From NCBI GenBank assembly GCA_016901395.1, contig JAEAMQ010000082.1, forward strand, positions 1-38,352: 38,352 bases of DNA, given 5' to 3'. Source of the DNA: Prevotella sp. (GTDB taxonomy: Bacteria > Bacteroidota > Bacteroidia > Bacteroidales > Bacteroidaceae). The notes beneath the pieces were generated by a model. The model was not told the DNA's origin, made no database searches, and saw only the letters and a list, made by a program, of their open reading frames with translations. The position numbers were made by a program, and so were the translations under genes. Position 1 is the first letter of the stretch; each line of letters starts with the position of its first letter. This document shows positions 23,942 to 33,700 of this stretch, one piece after another.

Positions 23942-25117
23942 TTATTGTTGAAAGGGGATGGTGAGCTGCACTTCATAGTTCTCCTCCCCGTTGTTGATGT
24001 CAAGTGTATAGTTTTCGCCATAGATAAGGTCAAGGCGTTGCTTCACATTCTTCAGTCCCACTCCGCCTTCTTGTGGCACATTGCCTGAGCTGGTGTTGTC
24101 TATAGGCTGTTTCCTGTTGAGACAGTGGAAGAAGAGACTCCCGTCGTCCACATCCATCGCGATATTGATGAAACTGTCCTGCTGGTAGCTCACCCCGTGC
24201 TTGAATGCGTTTTCCACAAAGGTGATAAGCAGCAGGGGTGGAATCTGTCCGTCGGGCATATTGTCGGGGATGTCGATGTTTACCGTCACACGGTCGCTGT
24301 AGCGCAGTTGCATCAGTTGGATATAGTTGTGGAGAAATGTCACTTCTTTCTGCAGCGGAATCGTACTTTTATCACCCTCGTAGAGCACGTAGCGCATCAT
24401 CTTCGACAGTTCGACAATGCTTGTCTTAGCCTTTTCCGGATCGATGTCGACGAGTGCATGAATGTTGTTGAGCGTATTCATGAAGAAGTGTGGATTAATC
24501 TGATACTTCAGATATTCCAGTTGTTGCGACAGGTTTTGTTTCTCGAGTTTCTGCAGGTCGTCATAGTCTTTCTCATTCTTGAAATAGAGTTTGACCCCCA
24601 GATTCAGTCCTAAGAGGCCTACAAGTATAAACACCCCCACAAAATCTATCATGCCAATGAACATTGGAGGCTGGTGCATCCGGTCGTTCATTGGCGGATG
24701 GTTGTTGTCAAAAGGATTTCTCGGCTGGTTTTCAGGCTTCATATCCTCTGGATGCCTGTTGGGCTCTGGTCGTTTCGGAGGGGTCTTCATCTCCTGCCGG
24801 GGCTGCCATTTCTTGTCTGGTTTGTTGAAGCATTCGAATGTCATAAACACCCCCAGCAGGCACAGTGTAGTGATGATATACGTCAGAGTCTTGTGCTTGT
24901 AGATGAGGATGGGGGCCAGAATGATATTGTGAACGAGAAAAATCAGCAAGTAAATAGCAAACACCACCCATACATGGAAGACCTCGTTCCACTGGAACTG
25001 CAGGTGTGTGTCTGAGGTGGAACGTAGGTACAGGCTCACGACGGGCGCGAGAAAGAGCAGGATCCACAATCCTAAGTAAATCAGATTTTCCTTACTGCAT
25101 CGTGTAAAAATCTTCAT
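23942..25117 (-). CDS. LytS-like membrane histidine kinase with Met/His/Pro-rich external loop
   Basis: A 391-residue inner-membrane sensor kinase. Hydrophobic segments are at about 11-30, 46-72, 78-95 and 153-175; the HisKA-like dimerisation helix and ATPase follow. The phospho-acceptor is His210 in QINPHFFMNTLNNIH, the His_kinase (PF06580) motif; the N box is ENAFKHG and the G box GGVGLKNVKQRL. Between segments 3 and 4, residues 97-152 form a loop predicted outside, rich in Pro, Asn, Met and His (PPMNDRMHQPPM), which might bind metal or polymer. It should pass phosphate to the response regulator encoded next. The gene lies downstream of beta-helix paralogue 3 in one direction, and no promoter box is visible just upstream, so the three are probably one operon. 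Confidence 0.92.
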   Translation of the reverse strand: MKIFTRCSKENLIYLGLWILLFLAPVVSLYLRSTSDTHLQFQWNEVFHVWVVFAIYLLIFLVHNIILAPILIYKHKTLTYIITTLCLLGVFMTFECFNKPDKKWQPRQEMKTPPKRPEPNRHPEDMKPENQPRNPFDNNHPPMNDRMHQPPMFIGMIDFVGVFILVGLLGLNLGVKLYFKNEKDYDDLQKLEKQNLSQQLEYLKYQINPHFFMNTLNNIHALVDIDPEKAKTSIVELSKMMRYVLYEGDKSTIPLQKEVTFLHNYIQLMQLRYSDRVTVNIDIPDNMPDGQIPPLLLITFVENAFKHGVSYQQDSFINIAMDVDDGSLFFHCLNRKQPIDNTSSGNVPQEGGVGLKNVKQRLDLIYGENYTLDINNGEENYEVQLTIPFQQ

Positions 25118-25224
25118 AGGCTACATTTGTTTATATAACGTTGAATATGGGGTGGTATTGCTTTTGAGAGGGAGAAAGAGGGGAGATAGGAGGTATAGGA
25201 GTTGTTTGGAGTTAAAGGGAGGGA

Positions 25225-25343
25225 AAGTTAAAGAAGTTAAGGAAGTTAAAGAAGCTAAAGACATTACTCTCAAGAAACGGGAGTGCAATGCTATGAGCAG
25301 ACTATTGTCTTAACTTCTTAAACTTCCTTAACTTCTTAAACTT
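25225..25343. repeat. Long inverted repeat of 9-base AAGTTAA(A/G)G units
   Basis: The left arm 25225-25262 is four 9-base units (AAGTTAAAG, AAGTTAAGG, AAGTTAAAG, AAGCTAAAG). The right arm 25307-25343 is complementary along its whole length with a few mismatches, leaving a 44-base loop. The resulting stem of about 37 pairs lies between beta-helix paralogue 3 and the kinase gene and could weaken read-through or protect the upstream mRNA. A similar element lies at 5789-5880. Confidence 0.78.
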
Positions 25344-25368
25344 CTAAAGATTCCCCCTTCTCTCCTCA

Positions 25369-27138
25369 TCACCATCCTCCGAGACGGCCGCCTCCCATAC
25401 TTGAAGAGGTGGAGCCGATGGTAGAATAGGGCGACGAGAGCGACGAGATGGTACCCACTGTAGTGCCGTCTACCGTCACGGTGTAGCTGCTGCCTTTGAC
25501 CAATCCTGGTGCTGTGAGCAGTATGCTCACGCTGCTTCCGTAGCTGCGGCCCATGACATAGCTTGCCACTTCGGTCGTGCCGTTGACGATGGCAATGGTG
25601 GCTCCAGAGCTGACCTTCCCTCCGTAGGCGATGCTGGGTTGTGTCGAAGAAGAAGATGGGTAGCTCTCTCCTCCGCCCACGGCCATGAGTGTGCCGCCTG
25701 TGATATATACGCTGTATCCCTCAGCGGCATCGATGCCACACTCGGGTTGGGTCGTGCCATAGGCTAAGATGGTACCGCCCTTGATGTAAAGGTTGCGGTT
25801 GGAGTCGATGCCGTCATTGTTTACACTGAACGCATAGACGTATCCGCCACTGATGGTGAGATTGAGGGCAGAGTTGATGGCATCGTCATAGCCGTATACT
25901 TCGGTGGTGCCGCCCGTGATATTGAGCGTGCCCTTGGCTTCGATGCCTTCTGCACCCTCGCCGCCCGAGGCCTTCACCATGATGGCTCCGCCGTTGATGG
26001 TCAGGTTGCCGTCGGCTTTGATGCCCTTGGGTTTGCTGTCGAGGCTGCTGCTGTAGGTATAGGTCTTGCCCGAGGTGACGGCCTTTACGGTGCCGTCGTT
26101 GATGATGATCTGCTGGTCGCTGCTGAGTCCCTTGCCGCCTGCACCGGTGCTCTTCACGAGCAGGGAGCCTCCGTCGATGGTCAGGGTGGAGTCGGCTTTC
26201 ACACCGGCAGAGCCGCTCACGTCCTTCTCGTCGGAGTCATATTCAGAGCCACCCGTAGTGATGGCCGTCACGCGACCGCCCGACTGGGTGTAGTATCCGT
26301 CGGTAGAGAGTCCTTTGGCAGCCGTCCCCGACACCTCCACGTTGACCACGCCGCCCCGCACATCGATGCCATCGTTGGCTTTGATACCATTGCCTTGAGA
26401 GGCGTTGACATAGATATTGGTGTTCGGACGGATAAGGATGTAGTCGTCACTGGCAATGCCTGCCTTGGTGTTGGCATCTATGCTGAGGTGTCCTTTGCCC
26501 GAGAACAGCAGCTCACCCTCACTGAAGAGCGTGCCCTTCTGGTCTTCGGTGCTGCTTGCATAGCTCGTTCCGTCGCTCAGTGTGTTGTAGGTTCCATCCT
26601 TGAGGACGATGTAGGCACGCTTACCCGACTGTATGTTGATGGCAGGACCGTCGTTATTGTTGATGCTCACTCCAGCGAGAGTGAGTTCAAATTTCTTGTC
26701 GTTTTCCCCCGAGGTTAGCTTAAAACTGCCGTCAGTAGTGGTGCCGCTGAGCACATAGTTCACACCAGCGACCGTAGAACTGACGGTCACATCGGCATCG
26801 ACGATGCTGACTGTCACACCCGAAACGGTGCCTGTCGTGGTGGCAGAGGAACCGTTATATTGGATATAGACGGTGCCGGTGGAGCTGAAATTCTCCACAT
26901 AGTCTTCATCGTCAGAGGGGATAGTCTCTGTTTCAGAGAGGGCAGTGGAGTCTATCGACACACTTAGGTTGCTGAGGTCGCTATTGGTTGTAGTACTGCT
27001 TGCCGATGAGGTAGAAGTGCCGGATGAGGTAGAAGTGTTGATGGATTGCGTGTATTCGTCGAGCAACTCTCCTCCCGAAGAGCAGGCAGTAAGTAGTGTT
27101 GCCATTGCCGTGATGAATAAGTTGAGATTCTTTTTCAT
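25369..27138 (-). CDS. Cthe_2159-type beta-helix lipoprotein, paralogue 3
   Basis: A 589-residue lipoprotein. The lipobox LTAC places the lipid on Cys19; the following SSGGEL is not an obvious surface-export signal. A Ser/Thr linker (STSSGTSTSSASSTTTNS) leads to a region that matches paralogue 1 closely: ALSETETIPSDDEDYVEN, KGTLFSEGELLFSGKG, GIASDDYILIRPNTNIYV and NGIKANDGIDVRGGVVNV. It then continues with extra rungs (GYDDAINSALNLTISGG, NNDGIDSNRNLYIKGGT) and ends Gly/Ser-rich, as paralogue 2 does, so it combines features of both. The promoter is strong. On the same strand the kinase and response regulator follow, which suggests the operon either senses this protein's ligand or controls its amount. 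Confidence 0.88.
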   Translation of the reverse strand: MKKNLNLFITAMATLLTACSSGGELLDEYTQSINTSTSSGTSTSSASSTTTNSDLSNLSVSIDSTALSETETIPSDDEDYVENFSSTGTVYIQYNGSSATTTGTVSGVTVSIVDADVTVSSTVAGVNYVLSGTTTDGSFKLTSGENDKKFELTLAGVSINNNDGPAINIQSGKRAYIVLKDGTYNTLSDGTSYASSTEDQKGTLFSEGELLFSGKGHLSIDANTKAGIASDDYILIRPNTNIYVNASQGNGIKANDGIDVRGGVVNVEVSGTAAKGLSTDGYYTQSGGRVTAITTGGSEYDSDEKDVSGSAGVKADSTLTIDGGSLLVKSTGAGGKGLSSDQQIIINDGTVKAVTSGKTYTYSSSLDSKPKGIKADGNLTINGGAIMVKASGGEGAEGIEAKGTLNITGGTTEVYGYDDAINSALNLTISGGYVYAFSVNNDGIDSNRNLYIKGGTILAYGTTQPECGIDAAEGYSVYITGGTLMAVGGGESYPSSSSTQPSIAYGGKVSSGATIAIVNGTTEVASYVMGRSYGSSVSILLTAPGLVKGSSYTVTVDGTTVGTISSLSSPYSTIGSTSSSMGGGRLGGW

Positions 27139-27217
27139 AATTTTTAAATTGATATTGTTATTCGTTTGAATGTTTTCTGGGAGGCTCTTACATCTCGCTT
27201 ACCTCCATTTTGAAATA

Positions 27218-27250
27218 CAAATATATAAGAGTTGTAAGACCGAAAGCAAA
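27218..27250 (-). promoter_or_regulatory. Promoter of beta-helix paralogue 3 (and probably the kinase operon)
   Basis: On the minus strand TTTG (plus CAAA 27247-27250), a 21-base spacer and TATATTTG (plus 27218-27225). The leader to the ATG is about 75 bases, longer than for the other genes in the window. Confidence 0.7.
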
Positions 27251-27288
27251 AATATTCAGCCAATGGGCATAATGTTTCAGCAAAAGAC

Positions 27289-27319
27289 TTGACCGTTTAA
27301 TGGTTTTTTCCTATTTTTG
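27289..27319 (+). promoter_or_regulatory. Promoter of the GH106-like gene
   Basis: TTG at 27289-27291, a 20-base spacer and TATTTTTG at 27312-27319, 33 bases before the ATG. Confidence 0.72.
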
Positions 27320-27352
27320 CGGTAGAATCATTTATATACAAATCAAGCACTT

Positions 27353-30300
27353 ATGAACAAACTACTACTCACCCTTCTGTTGGGAACGATGTCTCAGACG
27401 GGCTTTGCCCAAACTCCCTCATGGCCTGCAACCACTGCTGAAACCAAGGCGGGCAGCCGCTGGTGGTGGATGGGGTCGGCCGTAGACGATGCCAATCTCA
27501 AACTGAATATGGACGAATATGCCAAGACGGGCATCGGAACGCTGGAGATAACACCTATCTATGGCGTACAAAATAATGAGTCGCGGGAGAAGGCTTACCT
27601 CTCTTCGGCATGGCTCGACGCACTGAAAACCACGGAGAGCATTGCCGCGCAGGATAGCATGGATATCCACATGAACAACGGAACGGGATGGCCTTTCGGC
27701 GGTCCTTGGGTGTCGACGGCCGATGCTGCGGGCAAACTCGCCACAATGACAGCACTCATTTCGGGCGACGGCACAACGTCGCAGGTGCTTGATATCAGCC
27801 TCACGGGTGGGGCTTCCGGTACGCTCAACAAGGTGATGGCTTATCCGCAGGCCGACAACAGCGGTGCTGTGACCGAGGTGACCGATAAGGTTCAGGGCAA
27901 CACCCTGACCTGGACGGCTCCCGCCGGCAGCTGGCGCATCATCGCCATCTATGACAGTCACACCGGACAACAGGTGAAACGGGCTGCCCCTGGCGGTGAG
28001 GGCAACGTGCTCGACCACTTCAATGCCGATGCCGTGAAGCGTTATCTCGACCGCTTCGATGCTGTTTTTGCATCATCGGGAGCCTCTCTGCCCAAGGTGC
28101 TTTTCAACGATAGCTACGAAGTTTACTATGCCGACTGGACGCCGGGAATATTCGCTGAGTTTGAGAAATACCGCGGATACAAGCTCGAAGACCACATGGA
28201 CCAGCTCTTAGGATATGCCACCGACACCAACAATCAGGTGTTGGCCGACTACCGTGCCACCCTCGGCGACATGCTTCTCCATAACTTTACCCAGCAGTGG
28301 ACGGCCTGGGCACATGCCCACGGCTCCCTGACGCGCAATCAGGCACATGGTTCTCCCGCCAACTTGCTGGACCTTTATGCCGCCGTCGACATCCCCGAGA
28401 TTGAGGGATTTGGCCTCACCGACTTCGGAATACGCGGTCTTCGCACTGACCCGGGGTTCACGCGGGCCAACTATTCCGATTTCACCACTCTCAAATGGGC
28501 ATCGTCGGCTGCTCACGTCACGGGCAAACGGCTCACCTCCAGCGAGACTTTCACGTGGCTTACGGAGCATTTCCGCACGTCGTTGAGCCAGATGAAGCCC
28601 GACCTCGACCTCATGTTCTGCGCCGGAGTAAACCGTATGTTCTTCCACGGTACGACCTATTCGCCGCAGGATGTGGTATGGCCGGGATGGAAATTCTATG
28701 CTGCCGTGGATATGAGTCCCACCAATTCCATCTGGCACGATGCCCCCGAACTGATGAAATACATTGAGCGCTGCCAGAGCTTTCTGCAGATGGGGCAGCC
28801 CGACAACGACCTGTTGGTCTATGCTCCGTTTGTCAATGCCATGCACAAGAATGCCCGCAACGGCAGCGTTTTCGCTGACAAGCTTCTCACATTCCCCATC
28901 GACAACATCACGACGAAGCTCCCGACGTTCACCACTGCGGTAGACAACATCGTGGCTGCAGGCTATGATTGCGACTACGTGAGCGACCTGCAGCTGAAAA
29001 ATACGACCTTTGAGGATGGCTTCCTCGTGACCGAAGGCGGGGCCAGATACCGTGGTCTCGTGGTGCCGGTGAGCACCAATATGCCCACCGATGTGAAGTC
29101 GCGGCTCGACTCTCTGGCTGCCATCGGTGCGCCCATCGTCTATCAATACGACGTGGCGACGCTCGCTTCCATCTCCGGTCTGGCTCCTGAGCGCATGCGG
29201 GTGGATAATAATCTGCGTGTCATCCGTCGCAAAAACGACAATGGTTACCATTATTTCATAGCCAATCTCACGCCGAAAGCCGTCAACCAATACGTACCGC
29301 TGGCCGTTGGATTTCAGAGTGTTGTGGCGTTCAATCCAATGAACGGGGTCATCTACAACCCCTTGGTGACGGATGGAAAGGTTTTTTTGGACCTGAAGTC
29401 GGGGGAGTCCTTGATACTCCAAACCTATAATACCGAGGTGCGCGCCGACTCTACTTATCGTCCGAACTATACCCTTCCGGGCAAGCAAATCAATGGAAGT
29501 TGGACGCTTTCGTTGGATAGTGTCTACCATTTGGATACGCTTTCCACTTGGGAAAACCTCAGCGAGGCCGCCGGAAAATATATGGGAACGGGTACCTATG
29601 AGACCACATTCACCGTAGATAAGGCCGTCGTCGATCAGGCAACAGGCGGTTTTGACATCGATTTGGGCGATGTTCGCGAGAGCGCAAGGCTCTATGTCAA
29701 TGGCGAATACGAGGGAACGGCATGGGCCGCGCCATTTGTTTTGCGTAGCCATCGTGTGCATTCGGGCGAGAATACCATCCGCATCGAGGTGACCAACCTG
29801 CCCGCCAACCGCATCCGTCAGATGGATATTGATGGCCAGACGTGGCGCATCTTCAAGGATGTAAACCTTCTCGACATCAAGAATGGCAGCATTGGCGTGA
29901 GTGGCGTGACCTCTTTCGCCGACTGGTCGAAGCTCCCGTCGGGTCTCAACAGTGCCGTGACGCTCATCCCCGTGCATGATATCCTTGGGGTGGAACAGCG
30001 CGAAGACCTCAGCGGTATGGCCTGCGAGGACTCCGTTTTCTATCCCGTCTACCGACTTTCGATGACCGATGGCTCGGCGATGACGGACGACTCGCTGCGC
30101 ATAGACAGGTCTGTGGCCTACACTCGGACATCCACTTACGACTTCACCTCAACCCAACCGCCTCTCGGTGGGCTCAATGTGCTGGCCCTTCGTGTGATGA
30201 ATGGCTTTGAGGGAAAGTACAATGGCGCACAGGCCAAGACCATCGGCGCACAGGTACAACTCTACGACGGCCTGACGTTCACGTCTCCCTCGACCAACAT

Positions 30301-30682
30301 GTACTACTTCTTCCCAGGCTATGGAATGGATATTTTGCGCGACTGCGATGCCACTTTGGATGTGAAAGCGGGCGACATCGTGGTCATGTCCTATATGCAA
30401 GGTGCCCCCGATGGCAATACCGCCGCCTATCAATCTGGCGATTCTCTGAACGTCTGCGTGCAGAGTTTAGACGACAAGACAGTGACGCTCATGCTCGATA
30501 ACCGTTCCACTGGTCGTGTCTATCGGCAGATCAGCGTCTACCGTCCCACCCAGACGCCTTCGGCCGTACGTGCCGTGAGCGTGGCGGCCAAAGAGGAATG
30601 GTACAACCTTCAGGGCATGAAAATCGCCCGCCCCACCCGTCGTGGCATCTATATCCTGAACGGAAGGAAGGTCGTGAGATAG
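27353..30682 (+). CDS. GH106-like glycoside hydrolase (probable alpha-L-rhamnosidase)
   Basis: A 1109-residue secreted enzyme. Signal peptide MNKLLLTLLLGTMSQTGFAQ. The N-terminal part has the GH106 hallmark order: SRWWWMGSAVDD (about 32-43), GIGTLEITPIYGVQ and NNGTGWPFGGPWVS (about 109-122). The middle region keeps long conserved stretches (VLFNDSYEVYYADWTPG, EIEGFGLTDFG, MFCAGVNRMFFHGTTYSPQD). Near 780-830 is a jelly-roll-like domain (LDSVYHLDTL, FDIDLGDVRESARLYVNGEY). The end, EWYNLQGMKIARPTRRGIYI, is a sorting-like tail usual in Prevotella. GH106 enzymes release L-rhamnose from pectic and other glycans. The rhamnulose-1-phosphate aldolase gene 4.3 kb away fits that substrate. Family membership is by recognition; substrate is inferred. 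Confidence 0.85.
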   Translation: MNKLLLTLLLGTMSQTGFAQTPSWPATTAETKAGSRWWWMGSAVDDANLKLNMDEYAKTGIGTLEITPIYGVQNNESREKAYLSSAWLDALKTTESIAAQDSMDIHMNNGTGWPFGGPWVSTADAAGKLATMTALISGDGTTSQVLDISLTGGASGTLNKVMAYPQADNSGAVTEVTDKVQGNTLTWTAPAGSWRIIAIYDSHTGQQVKRAAPGGEGNVLDHFNADAVKRYLDRFDAVFASSGASLPKVLFNDSYEVYYADWTPGIFAEFEKYRGYKLEDHMDQLLGYATDTNNQVLADYRATLGDMLLHNFTQQWTAWAHAHGSLTRNQAHGSPANLLDLYAAVDIPEIEGFGLTDFGIRGLRTDPGFTRANYSDFTTLKWASSAAHVTGKRLTSSETFTWLTEHFRTSLSQMKPDLDLMFCAGVNRMFFHGTTYSPQDVVWPGWKFYAAVDMSPTNSIWHDAPELMKYIERCQSFLQMGQPDNDLLVYAPFVNAMHKNARNGSVFADKLLTFPIDNITTKLPTFTTAVDNIVAAGYDCDYVSDLQLKNTTFEDGFLVTEGGARYRGLVVPVSTNMPTDVKSRLDSLAAIGAPIVYQYDVATLASISGLAPERMRVDNNLRVIRRKNDNGYHYFIANLTPKAVNQYVPLAVGFQSVVAFNPMNGVIYNPLVTDGKVFLDLKSGESLILQTYNTEVRADSTYRPNYTLPGKQINGSWTLSLDSVYHLDTLSTWENLSEAAGKYMGTGTYETTFTVDKAVVDQATGGFDIDLGDVRESARLYVNGEYEGTAWAAPFVLRSHRVHSGENTIRIEVTNLPANRIRQMDIDGQTWRIFKDVNLLDIKNGSIGVSGVTSFADWSKLPSGLNSAVTLIPVHDILGVEQREDLSGMACEDSVFYPVYRLSMTDGSAMTDDSLRIDRSVAYTRTSTYDFTSTQPPLGGLNVLALRVMNGFEGKYNGAQAKTIGAQVQLYDGLTFTSPSTNMYYFFPGYGMDILRDCDATLDVKAGDIVVMSYMQGAPDGNTAAYQSGDSLNVCVQSLDDKTVTLMLDNRSTGRVYRQISVYRPTQTPSAVRAVSVAAKEEWYNLQGMKIARPTRRGIYILNGRKVVR

Positions 30683-30697
30683 GAAAAGGGGAGATGG

Positions 30698-30718
30698 AGC
30701 TGGCGTATTACGCCAGCT
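30698..30718. terminator. Hairpin between convergent genes, possible two-way terminator
   Basis: AGCTGGCGT (30698-30706), loop ATT, ACGCCAGCT (30710-30718): a perfect 9-base stem midway between the stops of the GH106-like gene and the SNF2 helicase gene. No T run stands on either side, so the role is likely but not certain. Confidence 0.5.
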
Positions 30719-30748
30719 TACGGAGAGATAGGGTGAGATGAGGGGAGA

Positions 30749-33700
30749 TTAGTCGTTGTCCCGAAGCAATTCCAACAACTCCTCCTGGGTAAGGGCATGT
30801 GCCATGTCGGAGCCTTCGAGGAGCGAGTCTGCGAGGTCGCGTTTGGTCTTGTGGAGCCGTAATATCTTCTCCTCGATGGTGTGCTGCGAGATGAGATGAT
30901 ACACCGTCACGTTTTGTTGCTGTCCTATTCGGTACGCCCTGTCGGTGGCTTGCTGCTCAATGGCGGGGTTCCACCACGGGTCAAGATGTATGACATAGTT
31001 GGCCCCCGTGAGGTTCAGGCCCAATCCTCCGGCCTTCAGGCTGATGAGAAAGAATGGGCATTGTCCCGTCTGGAACTCCTTGACGAGTTGCTCGCGCCTT
31101 TTCATCGTCGTTGCTCCATCCAGATAAAGATAAGGCAAATGGGCCTTATCCATCGCTTGTTTCACCTCTTCGAAGAAGCTGGTGAACTGACTGAACACCA
31201 AGGTACGGTTGCCACTGTCGTTCAAACCCTCTGCCAGGTCGATGAAAGACAGTACCTTACTACTCGTCTTCCGCCATTTCCGGTCCACCAATGTGCAGCT
31301 GCACGCCATCTGTCGAAGTCTTGTTATCTCGGCGAGCGTGCTGACCTTAATGACCTTATTCGCTCTGACAGCCATCTCTGCCTGTCTCCTTCGAACTTCG
31401 TACATGGTCATTTCGTCAGGCGAAAGTTCTACGGGGACGTTGATTTCGTTCTTCTCTGGCAACTCCTCAATGACCTCCCCCTTGGTACGGCGAAGCATAA
31501 ACGGCGATATGAGACGGCGCAACTGTCTTTGCCGGCTCTTGTTATGGTCGAGTTCAATGGGTAGTAAGAATTTCAGCTTGAACTGCTCGGCGCTACCCAA
31601 CAAGCCCGGATTGATGAACTGGAAAAGGTTCCATAGCTCAGACAAATGGTTCTGTATGGGTGTTCCTGTGAGGATAATCTTGCGGCGGGCAAGTAGCGTC
31701 ATGGCTGCTTTTGACATCTTGGTATTGGGGTTTTTGATGGTATGGGCCTCGTCGAGACACACCACATTCCACTCCTTTTCAGTCACCTCCTGCTGCAGAT
31801 TGAGCATGGCATAGGTGGCTAAAACCACGTCTCCCGCTCCGGCCTGCCTCACCACCTCGGCCCTGTCGTCGCTACTGTTGAGCACCATCGCATGCAACGA
31901 TGGCGCGAAACGGTTGAGTTCGTTGCGCCAGTTGGGTACCACCGATGCCGGCGCCACTACCAGTGACGGTCCTTCTGAGGCCTTGTCGAGCAGCAAGGCG
32001 ATGGTCTGGAGCGTCTTGCCAAGACCCATATCGTCGGCCAGACATGCTCCGGCGCCCCACGAGGTCACCCTCGACATCCACGTATAGCCCTCCTCCTGAT
32101 AGTCGCGCAGCTGTGCACGGAGCGTCGATGGCACCTTATCGACGGTCTGAGCACTCTGTTCTATGCGATGCCTCAGACTGTCCATTGCTTCGTTGGTCGT
32201 CACGTTTGCCCCCGATTGGTCGAGTATCTCGCCCAGCAATCCCACCGCGGCGGGAGCCATCTGCAGATGAGACCGGTGGCCCGTTGTCACGGTGTCGATG
32301 CGTCGCAACAGCTTGGCCAGCTCCTTGCTGAGGCTGATATATTCGTTGTCGCCAATCTTCACATAGTCTGTTGCGTTGCTTTTCCGCATCAGTTCCAGCA
32401 GTTGTTGCAGCGAGATGACCTGCTGGTCGCTTATCATCACGTCTCCCTCGACCTCAAACCAACCATTCTTACTCTTGACCGATATGTTGGTTCCGCTGGT
32501 GCTGATGGCTGGATGATACTTCACTTTGGCCCCTTCCGGCCATTCCATCTCGCAGATATCGTCGTGCCCCTTCGCCCATTCCATGAGCTGCAGAAACTTG
32601 CCCAACTCCACGTTGAGCGTGTCGGTTGCTGACTCGGGTTCCCATTTCTCACCCTCATCGAGGATTTCAAGCTCACACAATACGTCGTCCAACACCTGCA
32701 TGTTGGCCTTTTCCTGTTTCAGACTCCTCACCACCTGCACCTGTTTGCCGTCTCTCTCAGCAAAGGTTGTGATGCTGCCTTTGCCGGGAATGAAACTTTG
32801 GGTGGGTATGGCATGAACCAGAGCCGCCACCTGAAACACCATGTTTTCAATGGGGATAATCCTCAACGTGATCTTGCTGTCGGCCGTCACTTTCTCCATT
32901 TGGTCACTTTCCACTACCATATTGGAGTGGATTTCCGTACGCCCGCCTATCGCGGCGATGAGTCTCAATAGCAGCGGCTCGGCCTCGGCAGGATAGTTTT
33001 TCTGGTGGAGTATCTGGTCATAGAGCTTCTTTTCGTATTTTGTCAACGAAAAAAACGAATAGTCTGTATTCGAGTTCTTGATGTAATAATGCTGCCTTTC
33101 TGTTTCTCTGGCTTTCTGAATGTTGGATGAGACCGAGAAGTTTCCATCACTATTTTTCTTGATTTCGAGAAAGGGCGTTTCCTTGTGGATATTCACTGGC
33201 TCCAGATTGCCATAATAACCATAGTATAAATGGTCACATCCGGCCATCTCCTCAAGGTGGTCTACCAGTGGAATATTATAGTCCCATGCACTGGTATTTT
33301 TGATCAACGCCTTGTCGTTGTCATCCAGAATATAGTCTTTTATGGCTTTCAAATCGGAGATGCCGAGGCGTTTTCCCACCGTCCAGTTGCCATTTTTGAG
33401 TCGCTTTTGATACCTGGGTTCGATGTCTCCATACTCCAGAAGATAGATGATGCGCTCATTTTGCTGGATTGCATTCTCCTCTTCGGCATTCAGTTCCGCC
33501 TCCTGCGCCTGGATGATTTCCTCCAATGCAAGTTGCCAAACGGCCTTCACCTTGAGGCGGTCTAAGAGCGAAGGACCACCAAACAGAGTCGCCGTCTGCT
33601 CCGAAAGGGGTATCATGCCTGTCGGCGATAGTTCGTTGCGCAGGTAGGCCATGTTGGGTTTGTGGGATGTGAGGGTAGGCTCCTTGACCCCGTAGGGCCA

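Noticed and set aside
28208..29977. 589-codon frame opposite the GH106-like gene
   Set aside because: Shadow frame; the plus-strand protein has clear family motifs throughout.
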